Assembly (NCBI GenBank): GCA_027030435.1
Contig: JALVEX010000153.1
Span: 1-34,691 of the forward strand
Origin: Paracoccaceae bacterium
GTDB taxonomy: Bacteria > Pseudomonadota > Alphaproteobacteria > Rhodobacterales > Rhodobacteraceae
Direction of reading: 5' to 3'
DNA: 34,691 nucleotides
Each line of letters opens with the position of its first letter. Position 1 is the first letter of the stretch. The notes beneath the pieces were generated by a model. That model was not told the origin of the DNA and did no database searches. It worked only from the letters and a program-made list of their open reading frames with translations. Shown one piece after another: positions 8,622 to 17,898 of this stretch. A program made the translations under genes and the position numbers.

Positions 8622-9740
8622 ATGAAATTCAGCATCGAGCGCGCGGATCTTCTGAAGGCGGTTTCTCAGGCGCAATCCGTGGTGGAGCGGCGCAATACGA
8701 TCCCGATCCTTGCCAATGTCCTGATCGAGGCGGAGGGGGATGGCACCTCCTTCCGGGCCACCGATCTCGATGTGGAGGTGATCGACAGGACCATTGCACA
8801 AGTGGAGCGCCCAGGCGCCAGCACCGTCAATGCCGTGCTCCTGCACGAGATCGTGCGCAAGCTGCCGGATGGCGCCCTGGTCCAGATTGCCGATGATCCG
8901 GCTTCGGGCCGCCTCACGGTAGAGGCGGGGCGTTCCAAATTTTCGCTCGCCACCCTGCCGAAGGAAGATTTTCCGGTGATGGCAAGCTCGGAATACGAAT
9001 CCAATTTCTCCGTCGAATCTCCGGTTCTGCGCCGCCTGTTCGACAAATCGAAATTCGCCATTTCCAATGAGGAAACCCGCTATTACCTGAACGGCGTCTA
9101 CATGCATGTGGCCGATGGCGAGGATGGCAAGGTGCTGCGCTGCGTGGCCACGGACGGCCACCGCCTGGCCAGGATCGATGCGCCTCTGCCCGAGGGCGCG
9201 GAAAACATGCCCGGCGTGATCGTGCCGAAGAAGACGGTGGCCGAGCTTGCCAAGCTCCTGGTGGATGACAACATCGGGATTGCCGTTTCCGTATCCGAAA
9301 CCAAGGTGCGCTTCGCCACGCCCCAGATCACCCTCACCTCGAAGGTGATCGATGGCACCTTCCCCGATTACACCCGCGTGATCCCGCTCGACAACTCCCG
9401 CCGCCTCGAGGTGGATGCCGCCGAATTCGCCCGCGCGGTGGATCGCGTGGCCACCGTTTCCTCGGAGCGTTCGCGCGCCGTCAAGCTGGCGCTTGACGAG
9501 GATCGCCTGGTGCTTTCCGTCAATGCCCCCGACAGCGGCGCGGCGGAGGAAGAACTCGCGGTCGCCTATGGCGACGAGCCGCTCGAGATCGGCTTCAACG
9601 CCAAGTATCTCCTGGAAATCGCCGGGCAGGTCGATCGGGAAAACGCCGTTTTCATGTTCGACACCCCCGATCATCCCACATTGATGCGCGAAGGCAATGA
9701 TACCAGCGCGATCTATGTCGTGATGCCGATGCGGGTGTGA
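8622..9740 (+). CDS. dnaN: DNA polymerase III beta subunit (sliding clamp)
   Basis: 372-residue ring-forming clamp that tethers DNA polymerase III and other clamp-binding proteins to DNA. The N-terminus MKFSIERADLLKAVSQAQSV, the stretch SVNAPDSGAAEEELAV and the C-terminal MPMRV are classic. Three similar clamp domains of about 120 residues fill the length. AGGAG lies before the ATG. A weak promoter-like pair, TTGAGC (8564) and TAATTT (8586), in the 131-nt gap after dnaA may give it separate expression. Its stop codon overlaps the recF start (GTGA), so dnaN and recF are translationally coupled. Confidence 0.97.
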   Translation: MKFSIERADLLKAVSQAQSVVERRNTIPILANVLIEAEGDGTSFRATDLDVEVIDRTIAQVERPGASTVNAVLLHEIVRKLPDGALVQIADDPASGRLTVEAGRSKFSLATLPKEDFPVMASSEYESNFSVESPVLRRLFDKSKFAISNEETRYYLNGVYMHVADGEDGKVLRCVATDGHRLARIDAPLPEGAENMPGVIVPKKTVAELAKLLVDDNIGIAVSVSETKVRFATPQITLTSKVIDGTFPDYTRVIPLDNSRRLEVDAAEFARAVDRVATVSSERSRAVKLALDEDRLVLSVNAPDSGAAEEELAVAYGDEPLEIGFNAKYLLEIAGQVDRENAVFMFDTPDHPTLMREGNDTSAIYVVMPMRV

Positions 9741-10849
9741 GCGGGCTTTTCCTCAGATCTCTCGCGCTTTCGCATTTCCGCTCGCACAAGGCCCTGCGGA
9801 TCGAGGCCGATGCCCGCCCCGTCGCCATCCACGGCCCCAATGGCGCCGGCAAGACGAATATCCTCGAAGCCATCTCCCTGCTTTCCCCCGGGCGCGGGCT
9901 GCGCCGCGCCGCCACGGAGGATCTCCAGCGCCGGCCCGAGGCGCTCGGCTGGAAGATCGCCGCCACCATCGAAAGCCTCGGCCGCCTGCACGAGGTGGAA
10001 ACGGGCGCCACACCCGGCCAGCCGCGCAGCCAGCGCATTGACGGCAAGTCCGCTCCCCAGATCGCGCTGGGGCGCATTGCCCGCATTCTCTGGCTCGTGC
10101 CGGCCATGGATCGCCTCTGGAGCGAGGGCGCGGAAGGGCGGCGGCGCTTTCTCGATCGTATGACGATGAGCTTCGAGCCCGCCCATGGCGAAGCCGTGCT
10201 TGCCTATGAAAAGGCCATGCGCGAGCGCAACCGCCTGCTGCGCGATGGCGTGCAGGATCGGCGCTGGTATGAGGCGCTGGAAGCCGCAATGGCGCAATCG
10301 GGAGCCCGCATCCACGCAAACCGGATGCAGGCGATTGCCCGCCTGGCCGAGGCCCTGGCAGGCGCGGCCACCGCCTTCCCCGCCGCCGACCTTGCCCTCA
10401 CCGGCCCCGAAGGCGCACCCGATGAAGCCACGTCCGCCGAAGCCCTCACCGAAGCATTCGCAAGAGGCCGGCACCGTGATCTTGCCGCCGGGCGCACGCT
10501 TTCCGGCCCCCACCGCGCCGATCTGATCGCCACCTATGCCGCCAAGGGCATCGCCGCGCGGGAGTGCTCCACGGGCGAGCAGAAGGCGCTCCTGATCTCT
10601 CTGGTTCTGGCCAATGCGCGCGCGCTCGCGCAGGATTTTGGTGCGCCCCCGATCCTCCTTCTTGACGAGGTGGCCGCCCATCTCGATGCAGACCGCCGAG
10701 CCGCGCTCTATGATGAAATCATCGCCCTTCGCGTCCAGGCCTGGATGACGGGCACCGGGCGCGAACTTTTCGAAGCCCTGGGCGGGCGGGCGCAGTTTCT
10801 CGAGGTGCGCGAAATGGGCGGGGAATCCCGCGTCACGCCAAGCTCTTAG
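9737..10849 (+). CDS. recF: DNA replication/repair protein RecF
   Basis: 370-residue SMC/ABC-like ATPase of the RecFOR pathway, which loads RecA at gapped DNA. Walker A GPNGAGKTN lies near residues 33-41, the signature segment STGEQKALL in the C-terminal third, and Walker B ILLLDEVAAHLD after it. It starts with GTG, overlapping the dnaN stop by 4 nt, and the N-terminus LRSLALSHFRSH fits the family, so the start is well supported. No start-site gap to dnaN means it should be co-transcribed. Confidence 0.95.
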   Translation: MSGLFLRSLALSHFRSHKALRIEADARPVAIHGPNGAGKTNILEAISLLSPGRGLRRAATEDLQRRPEALGWKIAATIESLGRLHEVETGATPGQPRSQRIDGKSAPQIALGRIARILWLVPAMDRLWSEGAEGRRRFLDRMTMSFEPAHGEAVLAYEKAMRERNRLLRDGVQDRRWYEALEAAMAQSGARIHANRMQAIARLAEALAGAATAFPAADLALTGPEGAPDEATSAEALTEAFARGRHRDLAAGRTLSGPHRADLIATYAAKGIAARECSTGEQKALLISLVLANARALAQDFGAPPILLLDEVAAHLDADRRAALYDEIIALRVQAWMTGTGRELFEALGGRAQFLEVREMGGESRVTPSS

Positions 10850-10897
10850 CGCTCTTTTACCAAGGCCTGCGAATCCCCCAAATCTTGTGGTTCCCGC

Positions 10898-10928
10898 GTG
10901 ACAACCACCCTGCAATCCCCTATATAAT
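10898..10928 (+). promoter_or_regulatory. Putative promoter of gyrB
   Basis: GTGACA (10898-10903) resembles a -35 box. It is followed at 17 nt by TATATA (10921) or at 19 nt by a perfect TATAAT (10923-10928). The predicted start lies about 18-20 nt before the gyrB ATG. The region just after recF has no clear terminator. Confidence 0.45.
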
Positions 10929-10953
10929 GAGCAGGATATCAGGGAAGAAACCC

Positions 10954-13371
10954 ATGGCAGAAAACGCGCAGAAACCGGCCGAATACGGCGCCGATTCCAT
11001 TAAGGTTCTCAAGGGCCTGGAAGCCGTCCGCAAGCGGCCCGGTATGTATATCGGCGATACTGATGACGGCTCCGGCCTGCATCACATGGTCTATGAGGTG
11101 GTGGACAACGCGATTGACGAGGCCCTCGCCGGCCATGCCGATCGCGTGATCGTCACCATCCATCCCGATTCATCGGTTTCCGTGCGCGACAACGGGCGCG
11201 GCATTCCGGTGGACATTCACGCCGAAGAAGGCGTCTCGGCGGCCGAGGTGATCATGACCCAGCTGCACGCGGGGGGGAAATTCGATCAGAATTCCTACAA
11301 GGTTTCCGGTGGCCTGCATGGTGTTGGCGTTTCGGTCGTGAACGCGCTTTCGGAATGGCTCGAACTCAGGATCTGGCGCGATGGCAAGGAGCATTACGTG
11401 CGCTTCGCCGGCGGCGAGACGGTGGAATCCCTGCGTGTCGTCGGCCCCGCCGAGGGTGAAAAGGGCACCGAGGTGCGCTTCCTCGCCTCGCAGGACACCT
11501 TTTCCAACGTCAATTACGATTTCCACACGCTTGAAAACCGCCTTCGCGAGCTCGCCTTCCTCAATTCCGGCGTGCATATCATCCTGCGCGACGAGCGCCC
11601 GGCGGAGCCCGTGGAAGTGGAATTCTGCTACGAGGGCGGCGTGCGCGAATTCGTCCGCTACCTCGATCGCTCCAAGACCCCGCTCATTGACGAACCCATC
11701 TACATGAAGGGCGAGAAAGACGGCATCACGGTGGAAGTGGCCATGTGGTGGAACGACAGCTACCATGAAAAGGTGCTGCCCTTCACCAACAACATCCCCC
11801 AGCGCGATGGCGGCACCCACCTCGCAGGCTTTCGCGGTGCGCTGACGCGCACCATCAACAATTACGCGCAATCCTCGGGCATCGCCAAGAAGGAGAAGGT
11901 GAGCTTCACCGGCGACGATGCGCGCGAAGGGCTCACGGCCGTGCTTTCCGTCAAGGTGCCGGATCCGAAATTCTCGAGCCAGACGAAAGACAAGCTCGTC
12001 AGCTCCGAGGTGCGCCCGGTGGTGGAAAGCCTCGTGAACGAGAAGCTTGCCGAATGGTTCGAGGAGCACCCGAACGAGGCGAAGATGATCGTCGGCAAGA
12101 TCATCGAGGCGGCGGTGGCGCGCGAGGCGGCGCGCAAGGCGCGCGAGCTTACCCGCCGCAAGACGGCGATGGACGTGAATTTCCTCGCCGGCAAGCTCAA
12201 GGATTGCTCCGAGAAGGATCCCGCGAAAACCGAGCTGTTCCTCGTGGAGGGCGACAGCGCCGGCGGCTCCGCCCAGACAGGCCGGGATCGCCAGACCCAG
12301 GCCATCCTCCCCCTGCGCGGCAAGATCCTCAACGTCGAGCGCGCGCGCTTCGATCGGATGCTCGCCAGCCAGGAGATCGGCAATCTGGTGATGGCGCTCG
12401 GCACCGGAATCGGGCGCGATGAATTCGATATCTCGAAGCTGCGCTACCACAAGGTCATCATCATGACGGATGCGGATGTGGACGGCGCCCATATCCGCAC
12501 CCTTCTGCTTACCTTCTTCTTCCGCCAGATGCCGGAGCTGATCGAGGGGGGCTATCTCTATATCGCCCAGCCGCCGCTCTACAAGGTGAGCCGGGGGAAA
12601 TCGGAGGTCTATCTGAAGGATCAGGCGGCGCTCGAGGATTACCTGATCGAGATGGGCACGGAAGGCGCCGTGCTGCGCCTCGCAACGGGCGAAGAGATCA
12701 TGGGGCGGGATCTGGTGCGGGTTGTCAATGCAGCGCGCCTGATGCGCCGCATCCTCGATGCCTTTCCCACCCATTACCCCCGCCACATCCTCGAACAGGC
12801 CGCCATTGCCGGCGCCTTCGTTCCCGGCCGGGTGGACAGCGATCTTCAGGCCGTGGCCGATCAGATCGCCGCGCGCCTCGATCTGATCGCACCTGAATAC
12901 GAACGCGGCTGGCAGGGCCGGCCCACGCAGGATCACGGCATCCGCCTCGCGCGCATCCTGCGCGGGGTCGAAGAGGTGCGCGTGCTTGATGGGGCGGTGC
13001 TGCGCTCTCCCGAGGCGCGCCGCCTTGGCGAAATGACGGAGAGCCTGCAGGAGACATACGCCAAGCCAGCCACTCTCCAGCGCAAGGAGCGCGAGCGGCT
13101 CATTCACGGGCCGAGCGAGCTTCTGGAGGCCATTCTCGAAGAGGGCGAGAAGGGGCTTTCGCTCCAGCGCTACAAGGGCCTTGGCGAGATGAACCCGGAG
13201 CAGCTCTGGGAAACGACGCTTGATCCCGAGGCCCGCACGCTCCTGCAAGTGAAGATTGATGATGTGGCCGAAGCCGATGACATCTTCACCAAGCTGATGG
13301 GCGATGTGGTGGAGCCCCGGCGCGAATTCATCCAGCAGAATGCACTCAGCGTGGAAAATCTGGATTTCTGA
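10954..13371 (+). CDS. gyrB: DNA gyrase subunit B
   Basis: 805-residue ATPase subunit of gyrase, which introduces negative supercoils with GyrA. The GHKL ATPase domain shows LEAVRKRPGMYIGDT, the VDNAIDEAL Asn/Asp motif, the RDNGRGIP loop and GGLHGVGVSVVNALS. The TOPRIM domain has ELFLVEGDSAGGSA and the metal-binding MTDADVDGAHIRTLLL, and the C-terminus has QRYKGLGEMNPEQLWETT. The start ATG at 10954 follows AGGGAAG; the frame is open a little further up but the upstream part would overlap the promoter. Length is normal for proteobacterial GyrB. It ends close to a shared bidirectional terminator facing pnp. Confidence 0.97.
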   Translation: MAENAQKPAEYGADSIKVLKGLEAVRKRPGMYIGDTDDGSGLHHMVYEVVDNAIDEALAGHADRVIVTIHPDSSVSVRDNGRGIPVDIHAEEGVSAAEVIMTQLHAGGKFDQNSYKVSGGLHGVGVSVVNALSEWLELRIWRDGKEHYVRFAGGETVESLRVVGPAEGEKGTEVRFLASQDTFSNVNYDFHTLENRLRELAFLNSGVHIILRDERPAEPVEVEFCYEGGVREFVRYLDRSKTPLIDEPIYMKGEKDGITVEVAMWWNDSYHEKVLPFTNNIPQRDGGTHLAGFRGALTRTINNYAQSSGIAKKEKVSFTGDDAREGLTAVLSVKVPDPKFSSQTKDKLVSSEVRPVVESLVNEKLAEWFEEHPNEAKMIVGKIIEAAVAREAARKARELTRRKTAMDVNFLAGKLKDCSEKDPAKTELFLVEGDSAGGSAQTGRDRQTQAILPLRGKILNVERARFDRMLASQEIGNLVMALGTGIGRDEFDISKLRYHKVIIMTDADVDGAHIRTLLLTFFFRQMPELIEGGYLYIAQPPLYKVSRGKSEVYLKDQAALEDYLIEMGTEGAVLRLATGEEIMGRDLVRVVNAARLMRRILDAFPTHYPRHILEQAAIAGAFVPGRVDSDLQAVADQIAARLDLIAPEYERGWQGRPTQDHGIRLARILRGVEEVRVLDGAVLRSPEARRLGEMTESLQETYAKPATLQRKERERLIHGPSELLEAILEEGEKGLSLQRYKGLGEMNPEQLWETTLDPEARTLLQVKIDDVAEADDIFTKLMGDVVEPRREFIQQNALSVENLDF

Positions 13372-13392
13372 TTCATAATCATTCCCAATGCA

Positions 13393-13425
13393 AAAGGCCC
13401 CGGCGCGATTGCCGGGGCCTTTCTT
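13393..13425. terminator. Bidirectional terminator between gyrB and pnp
   Basis: A perfect 12-bp stem, AAAGGCCCCGGC (13393-13404) with GCCGGGGCCTTT (13411-13422), has a 6-nt loop. The A-run at one foot and the TTTCTTC run at the other let it work on both strands. It lies between the convergent ends of gyrB and pnp. Confidence 0.85.
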
Positions 13426-13446
13426 CATTAGCGGGAGGCGAGGGGC

Positions 13447-15570
13447 TCAGCCCTCATCCTTCCCCTTTTCCTCGCCCGTATCCTGATCGACCATTTTCAT
13501 GCCGAGCCGGACCTTGCCGCGGTCATCGAAGCCCAGGAGCTTCACCCAGACTTCCTGGCCTTCCTTCAGCACGTCGGAAGGATGGTTGAGGCGGCGGTTC
13601 TCGATCTGGCTCACATGCACCAGGCCATCGCGCTTTCCGAAGAAATTCACGAAGGCGCCGAAATCGACGATCTTCACCACCTTGCCCTTGTAGATCTTGC
13701 CTTCCTCAGGCTCGGCCACGATCTCGTTGATCATGTCATGGGCCTTCTGGATCGCTTCCTGATTGGGCGAGGCGATCTTGATGATACCATCATCATTGAT
13801 ATCGACCTTGGCGCCGGACACCTCGACGATCTCGCGGATCACCTTGCCGCCCGAGCCGATCACCTCGCGGATCTTGTCCGTCGGGATCTGCATGGTCTCG
13901 ATGCGCGGCGCGTGCTCGGAGAATTCGCTGGCGCCGCTGATCGCCTTGTTCATTTCGCCGAGGATGTGCTGGCGAGCATCCTTCGCCTGCGAAAGCGCCG
14001 TCTTCATGATCTCGGGAGTGATCCCGGCCACCTTGATATCCATCTGGAGGCTGGTGATCCCGTCTTCGGTGCCGGCCACCTTGAAATCCATGTCGCCGAG
14101 GTGATCCTCGTCGCCCAGGATATCCGTGAGCACGGCGAATTTCTCGCCCTCGAGGATGAGGCCCATGGCGATGCCGGCAACCGCCTTCTTCAACGGCACG
14201 CCCGCATCCATCATCGAAAGCGATGAGCCGCAGACGGTGGCCATCGAGGAAGAGCCGTTCGATTCGGTGATTTCGGAAACGAGCCGGATCGTGTAGGGGA
14301 AATCGGTCGCCGGCGGCAGCACGGCCTGAAGCGCGCGCCAGGCGAGCTTGCCGTGGCCGATCTCGCGCCGCCCCGGAGGGCCCACACGGCCCACTTCACC
14401 CACCGAATAGGGGGGGAAGTTGTAATGCAGCAGGAAATTCGAGCGGAAATTTCCGTGCAGCGCATCAATGATCTGCTCGTCATCGCCGGTGCCAAGCGTG
14501 GTGATCACCAAGGCCTGGGTTTCGCCCCGGGTAAACAGCGCCGAACCATGCGTGCGCGGCAGCAGGCCCACGGTGCTGTCAATCGGGCGGACGGTTGTCA
14601 GATCCCGCCCGTCGATGCGCTTGCCGCCATTGACAATCTCGCCGCGAAGGATCTCGCTCTCGAGCTTCTTGAAGGCCGCGCCGAGGTTGGGATCTTCCTG
14701 CTCCTCTTCGGTGAGCTGCTCCTTCACCTTCTCGCGAACCGCGGCAATCGCTTTCTGGCGCTCCTGCTTCTCGCGGATCGCGAAGGCCTTGCGCATGTCC
14801 TCCTCGGCCAGCTTTTTGATCTTCTCATAAAGCGCGCTGTAATCCGGTGGCGTGAAATCGAAGGGCTCCTTGGCCGCTTCTTCCGCAAGATCGACGATCA
14901 TATCGATTACCGGCTTCAGCTGCTCGTGGCCGAACTGGACGGCGCCGAGCATTTCATCCTCGGAAAGCTCATAGGCTTCCGATTCCACCATCATCACCGC
15001 ATCCCTGGTGCCGGCGACGATCAGCTCGAGCCTCTGTTCGGGATTGTCACGCAGGTTCTGCATGTCATCCACTTCAGGGTTGAGGATGTATTCCCCATTC
15101 GCATAGCCCACCCGGCAGCCGGCAATGGGCCCGCGGAAGGGAACGCCGGAAAGCGTGAGCGCGGCCGAGGCGGCGATCATCGCCACGATATCGGGATCGT
15201 TCACGAGGTCATGGCTCAGAACGGTGCACATCACCAGCACTTCGTTCTTGAAGCCTTCCACGAAAAGCGGGCGGATCGGGCGATCGATCAGCCGCGCGGT
15301 GAGGGTTTCCTTCTCGGTGGGGCGCGCCTCACGCTTGAAGAAGCCGCCGGGCACCTTGCCCGCGGCATAGTATTTTTCCTGGTAATGCACCGTGAGCGGG
15401 AAGAAATCCTGCCCCGGCTTGGGCTCGCGTGCGTAAGTTACGGCGGCGAGCACGCTGGTTTCGCCCAGCGTCGCGATGACGGATCCATCCGCCTGGCGGG
15501 CCACGCGGCCCGTTTCGAGAGTGAGGGTTTCATCCCCCCATTCCATTTCTTTCTTCACAATGTTGAACAT
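13447..15570 (-). CDS. pnp: Polyribonucleotide nucleotidyltransferase (PNPase)
   Basis: 707-residue 3'-to-5' phosphorolytic exoribonuclease, a core part of mRNA turnover. Two RNase PH domains flank a helical linker (about 240-320, rich in Glu/Lys), followed by a KH domain (IREVIGSGGKVIREI) and an S1 domain (GKVVKIVDFGAFVNFFG). The second PH domain has RTHGSALFTRGETQ and GSSLSMMDAGVPLK. The start MFNIVKKEMEWG is typical and lies 6 nt after AGGA. It follows rpsO, as in most proteobacteria, but a terminator-like hairpin sits between them. In E. coli pnp controls its own leader; a short inverted repeat ACGGGC/GCCCGT is visible in the leader here, without proof of that role. Confidence 0.96.
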   Translation of the reverse strand: MFNIVKKEMEWGDETLTLETGRVARQADGSVIATLGETSVLAAVTYAREPKPGQDFFPLTVHYQEKYYAAGKVPGGFFKREARPTEKETLTARLIDRPIRPLFVEGFKNEVLVMCTVLSHDLVNDPDIVAMIAASAALTLSGVPFRGPIAGCRVGYANGEYILNPEVDDMQNLRDNPEQRLELIVAGTRDAVMMVESEAYELSEDEMLGAVQFGHEQLKPVIDMIVDLAEEAAKEPFDFTPPDYSALYEKIKKLAEEDMRKAFAIREKQERQKAIAAVREKVKEQLTEEEQEDPNLGAAFKKLESEILRGEIVNGGKRIDGRDLTTVRPIDSTVGLLPRTHGSALFTRGETQALVITTLGTGDDEQIIDALHGNFRSNFLLHYNFPPYSVGEVGRVGPPGRREIGHGKLAWRALQAVLPPATDFPYTIRLVSEITESNGSSSMATVCGSSLSMMDAGVPLKKAVAGIAMGLILEGEKFAVLTDILGDEDHLGDMDFKVAGTEDGITSLQMDIKVAGITPEIMKTALSQAKDARQHILGEMNKAISGASEFSEHAPRIETMQIPTDKIREVIGSGGKVIREIVEVSGAKVDINDDGIIKIASPNQEAIQKAHDMINEIVAEPEEGKIYKGKVVKIVDFGAFVNFFGKRDGLVHVSQIENRRLNHPSDVLKEGQEVWVKLLGFDDRGKVRLGMKMVDQDTGEEKGKDEG

Positions 15571-15695
15571 CTTTCATCCTATCCTGACCGCCGGGGCCCA
15601 TCCCCTTTGGCCTGTTGCGTACGGGCCGTATGCCCGTGGCTCCATTTCCACGTCTGCCAACGCTCGCCCGACGGAGCCTGATCGGGCCAGCAGCA

Positions 15696-15724
15696 ACGAA
15701 AGACGCGCCCGAAAGGGGCGCGTC
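15696..15724 (-). terminator. Terminator-like hairpin after rpsO
   Basis: On the minus strand a 9-bp perfect stem (GACGCGCCC / GGGCGCGTC, 15724-15716 with 15710-15702) is followed by TTTCGTTG. The T-run is interrupted, so some read-through into pnp is likely; this arrangement resembles the rpsO attenuator ahead of pnp in E. coli. Confidence 0.65.
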
Positions 15725-15734
15725 CGGTCTTTCT

Positions 15735-16004
15735 TCAGCGGCGCAGGCCGAGGCGTTTGATCAGGGTCTGATAACGCTCTTCATCCTTGCCGCGCAGGTA
15801 ATCCAGCAGCTTGCGGCGCTGGGCCACCATCATCAGAAGCCCACGGCGGGAGTGATTGTCCTTCTTGTGGGTCTTGAAATGTTCGGTCAGATTGGCAATC
15901 CGCTTGGAAAGCACCGCAACCTGCACTTCGGGCGATCCGGTATCGCCTTCGTGGGTCGCGTATTCCTTCATGACGGCCTGTTTCTCTTCCTTCGTGATCG
16001 ACAT
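15735..16004 (-). CDS. rpsO: Small ribosomal subunit protein uS15
   Basis: 89-residue protein that binds the central domain of 16S rRNA. The family stretches TGSPEVQVAVLSKRI, HKKDNHSRRGLL and RRKLLDYLRGKDEERY are all present, ending GLRR. The ATG at 16004 is preceded by AAGGAGAT, an excellent ribosome binding site; the frame is open 50 codons further up but without family similarity. A TATACG -10-like sequence lies about 90 nt upstream on the minus strand with a poor -35. Confidence 0.97.
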   Translation of the reverse strand: MSITKEEKQAVMKEYATHEGDTGSPEVQVAVLSKRIANLTEHFKTHKKDNHSRRGLLMMVAQRRKLLDYLRGKDEERYQTLIKRLGLRR

Positions 16005-16140
16005 CGGGATCTCCTTTTCATCTCGTGTTGCGGGCGCAAGCCGGGATGTCGTCCAGCAAGGTCCTTGGGAGGGTGTTCCGTCGGAAAATTTCCGCGGATG
16101 GGCGCGTATAGGGTGAATCGCGGCAAAAGAAAAGGGGGTT

Positions 16141-16467
16141 TCACGGATTCGCACCGTTCTGGCGGATCACGTCGGCGATCTCCTTGGCCCATTCCCCGAT
16201 GATCGGAATGAAATCGATCTTAGAGAGCGACGCCACCACGAGATAGACGAGTATCGTGGCCCCGATCACCGAGCCAAGCCCGAAGGCAAGACCACGGACG
16301 AACTGGAAGCCGAGAAGCCGCCAGAGGGAATTGTGGATGCGTACGAAACGGTGGGTGTTGAGCCTGTGCAGCTCTTCACGAAGGGCGGCGATTTCCTCCC
16401 GCGCCCGGCGGATTTCCTCCGGCTCTTCCCGTGAGCCTTCCGGCGGGCTGGCCGTGCTTTCAGGCAT
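16141..16467 (-). CDS. Small membrane protein, DUF5665-like
   Basis: 108-residue protein of unknown function. Residues 10-36 are a charged, Glu/Arg-rich helix likely to form a coiled coil; the segment HRFVRIHNSLWRLLGFQF follows, and then one clear membrane helix (about 58-80, GLAFGLGSVIGATILVYLVV). The tail after it (IDFIPIIGEWAKEIADVI) looks amphipathic. This layout matches what I remember as the DUF5665 family, widespread in Rhodobacterales. Its ATG overlaps the end of the upstream DUF1643-type gene by 8 nt, so the two are coupled. No function is proposed. Confidence 0.78.
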   Translation of the reverse strand: MPESTASPPEGSREEPEEIRRAREEIAALREELHRLNTHRFVRIHNSLWRLLGFQFVRGLAFGLGSVIGATILVYLVVASLSKIDFIPIIGEWAKEIADVIRQNGANP

Positions 16468-16981
16468 TCGCAGGGATCTCCCATGCCATGGGCTTCGTGG
16501 CATAGCCGATATAGAGGGGATGCTTCGGATGCCCGGCGCGGGTGAGGCCGAGGTGAAGGAGTGGCCGCCCCGTGCCCCGCAGGAGCCGCTCCACCGCCGG
16601 GCCGCGATCGAGATGCGCGCCATGCGTGCCCCAGGCGCAGATGATCCGGTCCGCCCAATCTGCCCCCTCAAGTATCGCGGCATCGTTTTCCGGGCCGACG
16701 GGATCAGGCGCGGCACGCATCTCGCGCGGATCGGTGGCGCGCCAGGCGAAGATGTTGCACACCCGGAAAGCGCCGAAGCCCAGCGCGCGGGCGCGGCGCT
16801 CGCAGCGCTCCACGGTGGGATCATTGCGGATTTCCGTTGCCGTTGAGGGATTGAGCATCACGAAAAGCACGCGCGTTCCCGCTTCATCCCAGATCCGCGT
16901 GAGCGCATAGCGATAGCGCTCGCAATCGGAATAGACGGCAACGGAGGGCGCATCGCCCTTTATGTGATGGCGTGTGATCAT
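16460..16981 (-). CDS. DUF1643 domain protein
   Basis: 173-residue protein of the DUF1643 family, function unknown. Family marks: RYRYALTRIWDE near the N-terminus, the strongly conserved VLFVMLNPSTATEIRNDPTVERCERRA, the segment RVCNIFAWRATDP, the short IICAWGTHG, and HLGLTRAGHPKHPLYIG near the end. No signal peptide or membrane helix is visible, so it is probably cytoplasmic. It is coupled to the small membrane protein downstream and divergent from map. Some members elsewhere sit near mobile or nucleotide-related genes, but nothing here points to a role. Confidence 0.88.
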   Translation of the reverse strand: MITRHHIKGDAPSVAVYSDCERYRYALTRIWDEAGTRVLFVMLNPSTATEIRNDPTVERCERRARALGFGAFRVCNIFAWRATDPREMRAAPDPVGPENDAAILEGADWADRIICAWGTHGAHLDRGPAVERLLRGTGRPLLHLGLTRAGHPKHPLYIGYATKPMAWEIPANA

Positions 16982-17079
16982 GGCCCGTGTTATGGCGCGC
17001 CGCCCCCTGCAAGGGCAAGCCCCTTGGCACTGGCACCTTCGCGCGCCGTGCTCTATCTAGGAGCAGAACAGAATGGAGA

Positions 17080-17898
17080 ATGGCCGTGAAGGAGAAACGC
17101 GGGCGCGTCACGCGCGACGGGATCAGGATTCATGAGCCGGAGGATTTCGCCGGAATGCACAAGGCCGGCCGCCTCGCGGCGCAACTGCTCGATGAGGTGA
17201 TCCCGATGGTGAAGCCCGGTGTCAGGACCGGCGAGCTTGATGCCTATATCACCCGACGCGTGGAGGAAGAGGGGGCGATCTCGGCCACCATCGGCTATCG
17301 CGGCTATCAGCACGGCAGCTGTATCAGCGTCAATCATGTTGTCTGCCACGGCATCCCTGGCGACAAGCGCCTGAAGGATGGCGACATCCTCAATATCGAC
17401 ATCACCGTGATCGTGGACGGCTGGTATGGCGACACGAGCCGCATGTATGTGGCCGGCCGGCCCAGCCGCAAGGCGGAGCGGCTGATGCAGGTGACGCATG
17501 ATGCGCTGATGAAGGGGATCGAGGCGGTGAAGCCCGGCAATACCTTCGGCGATATCGGCCACGCGATCCAGGCTTACGTTGAAGCCCATCGCATGAGCGT
17601 GGTGCGCGATTTCTGCGGCCACGGGCTCGGCCGGGTCTTCCATGCGCCCCCCAATGTGCTGCATTACGGCCGCCCCGGCACCGGGCCGATGCTGGAAGAG
17701 GGGATGTTCTTCACCATCGAGCCGATGGTCAATCTCGGCGGCCCCGAAACCAAGGTGCTCGCCGATGGCTGGACGGCCGTGACCCGCGATCGCTCGCTTT
17801 CGGCGCAATACGAGCATTCGATCGGGGTAACGGCTGAGGGCGCGGAGATCTTCACCCTATCACCAGCCGGCAAGTTCCATCCCACCTGGGAGGCCTGA
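17080..17898 (+). CDS. map: Methionine aminopeptidase, type I
   Basis: 272-residue metallopeptidase that removes the initiator Met from nascent proteins. The metal ligands can be placed in NIDITVIVDGWYGDTSRMY (two Asp), FCGHGLGRVFH (His) and FFTIEPMV (Glu), with the last Glu in the C-terminal QYEHSIGVT. The start is not certain: ATG at 17080 has GGAG only 1 nt before it, whereas GTG at 17086 (MKEKRGRV) has the same GGAG at 7 nt. The two differ by two residues. The 3' end faces rsmD with 3 nt between stops, inside a hairpin. Confidence 0.94.
   Translation: MAVKEKRGRVTRDGIRIHEPEDFAGMHKAGRLAAQLLDEVIPMVKPGVRTGELDAYITRRVEEEGAISATIGYRGYQHGSCISVNHVVCHGIPGDKRLKDGDILNIDITVIVDGWYGDTSRMYVAGRPSRKAERLMQVTHDALMKGIEAVKPGNTFGDIGHAIQAYVEAHRMSVVRDFCGHGLGRVFHAPPNVLHYGRPGTGPMLEEGMFFTIEPMVNLGGPETKVLADGWTAVTRDRSLSAQYEHSIGVTAEGAEIFTLSPAGKFHPTWEA

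Noticed and set aside
11170..13428. A 752-codon open frame on the strand opposite gyrB
   Set aside because: It mirrors the GC-rich codon pattern of gyrB, has no family motifs and a His/Ala/Arg-rich composition typical of an antisense shadow.
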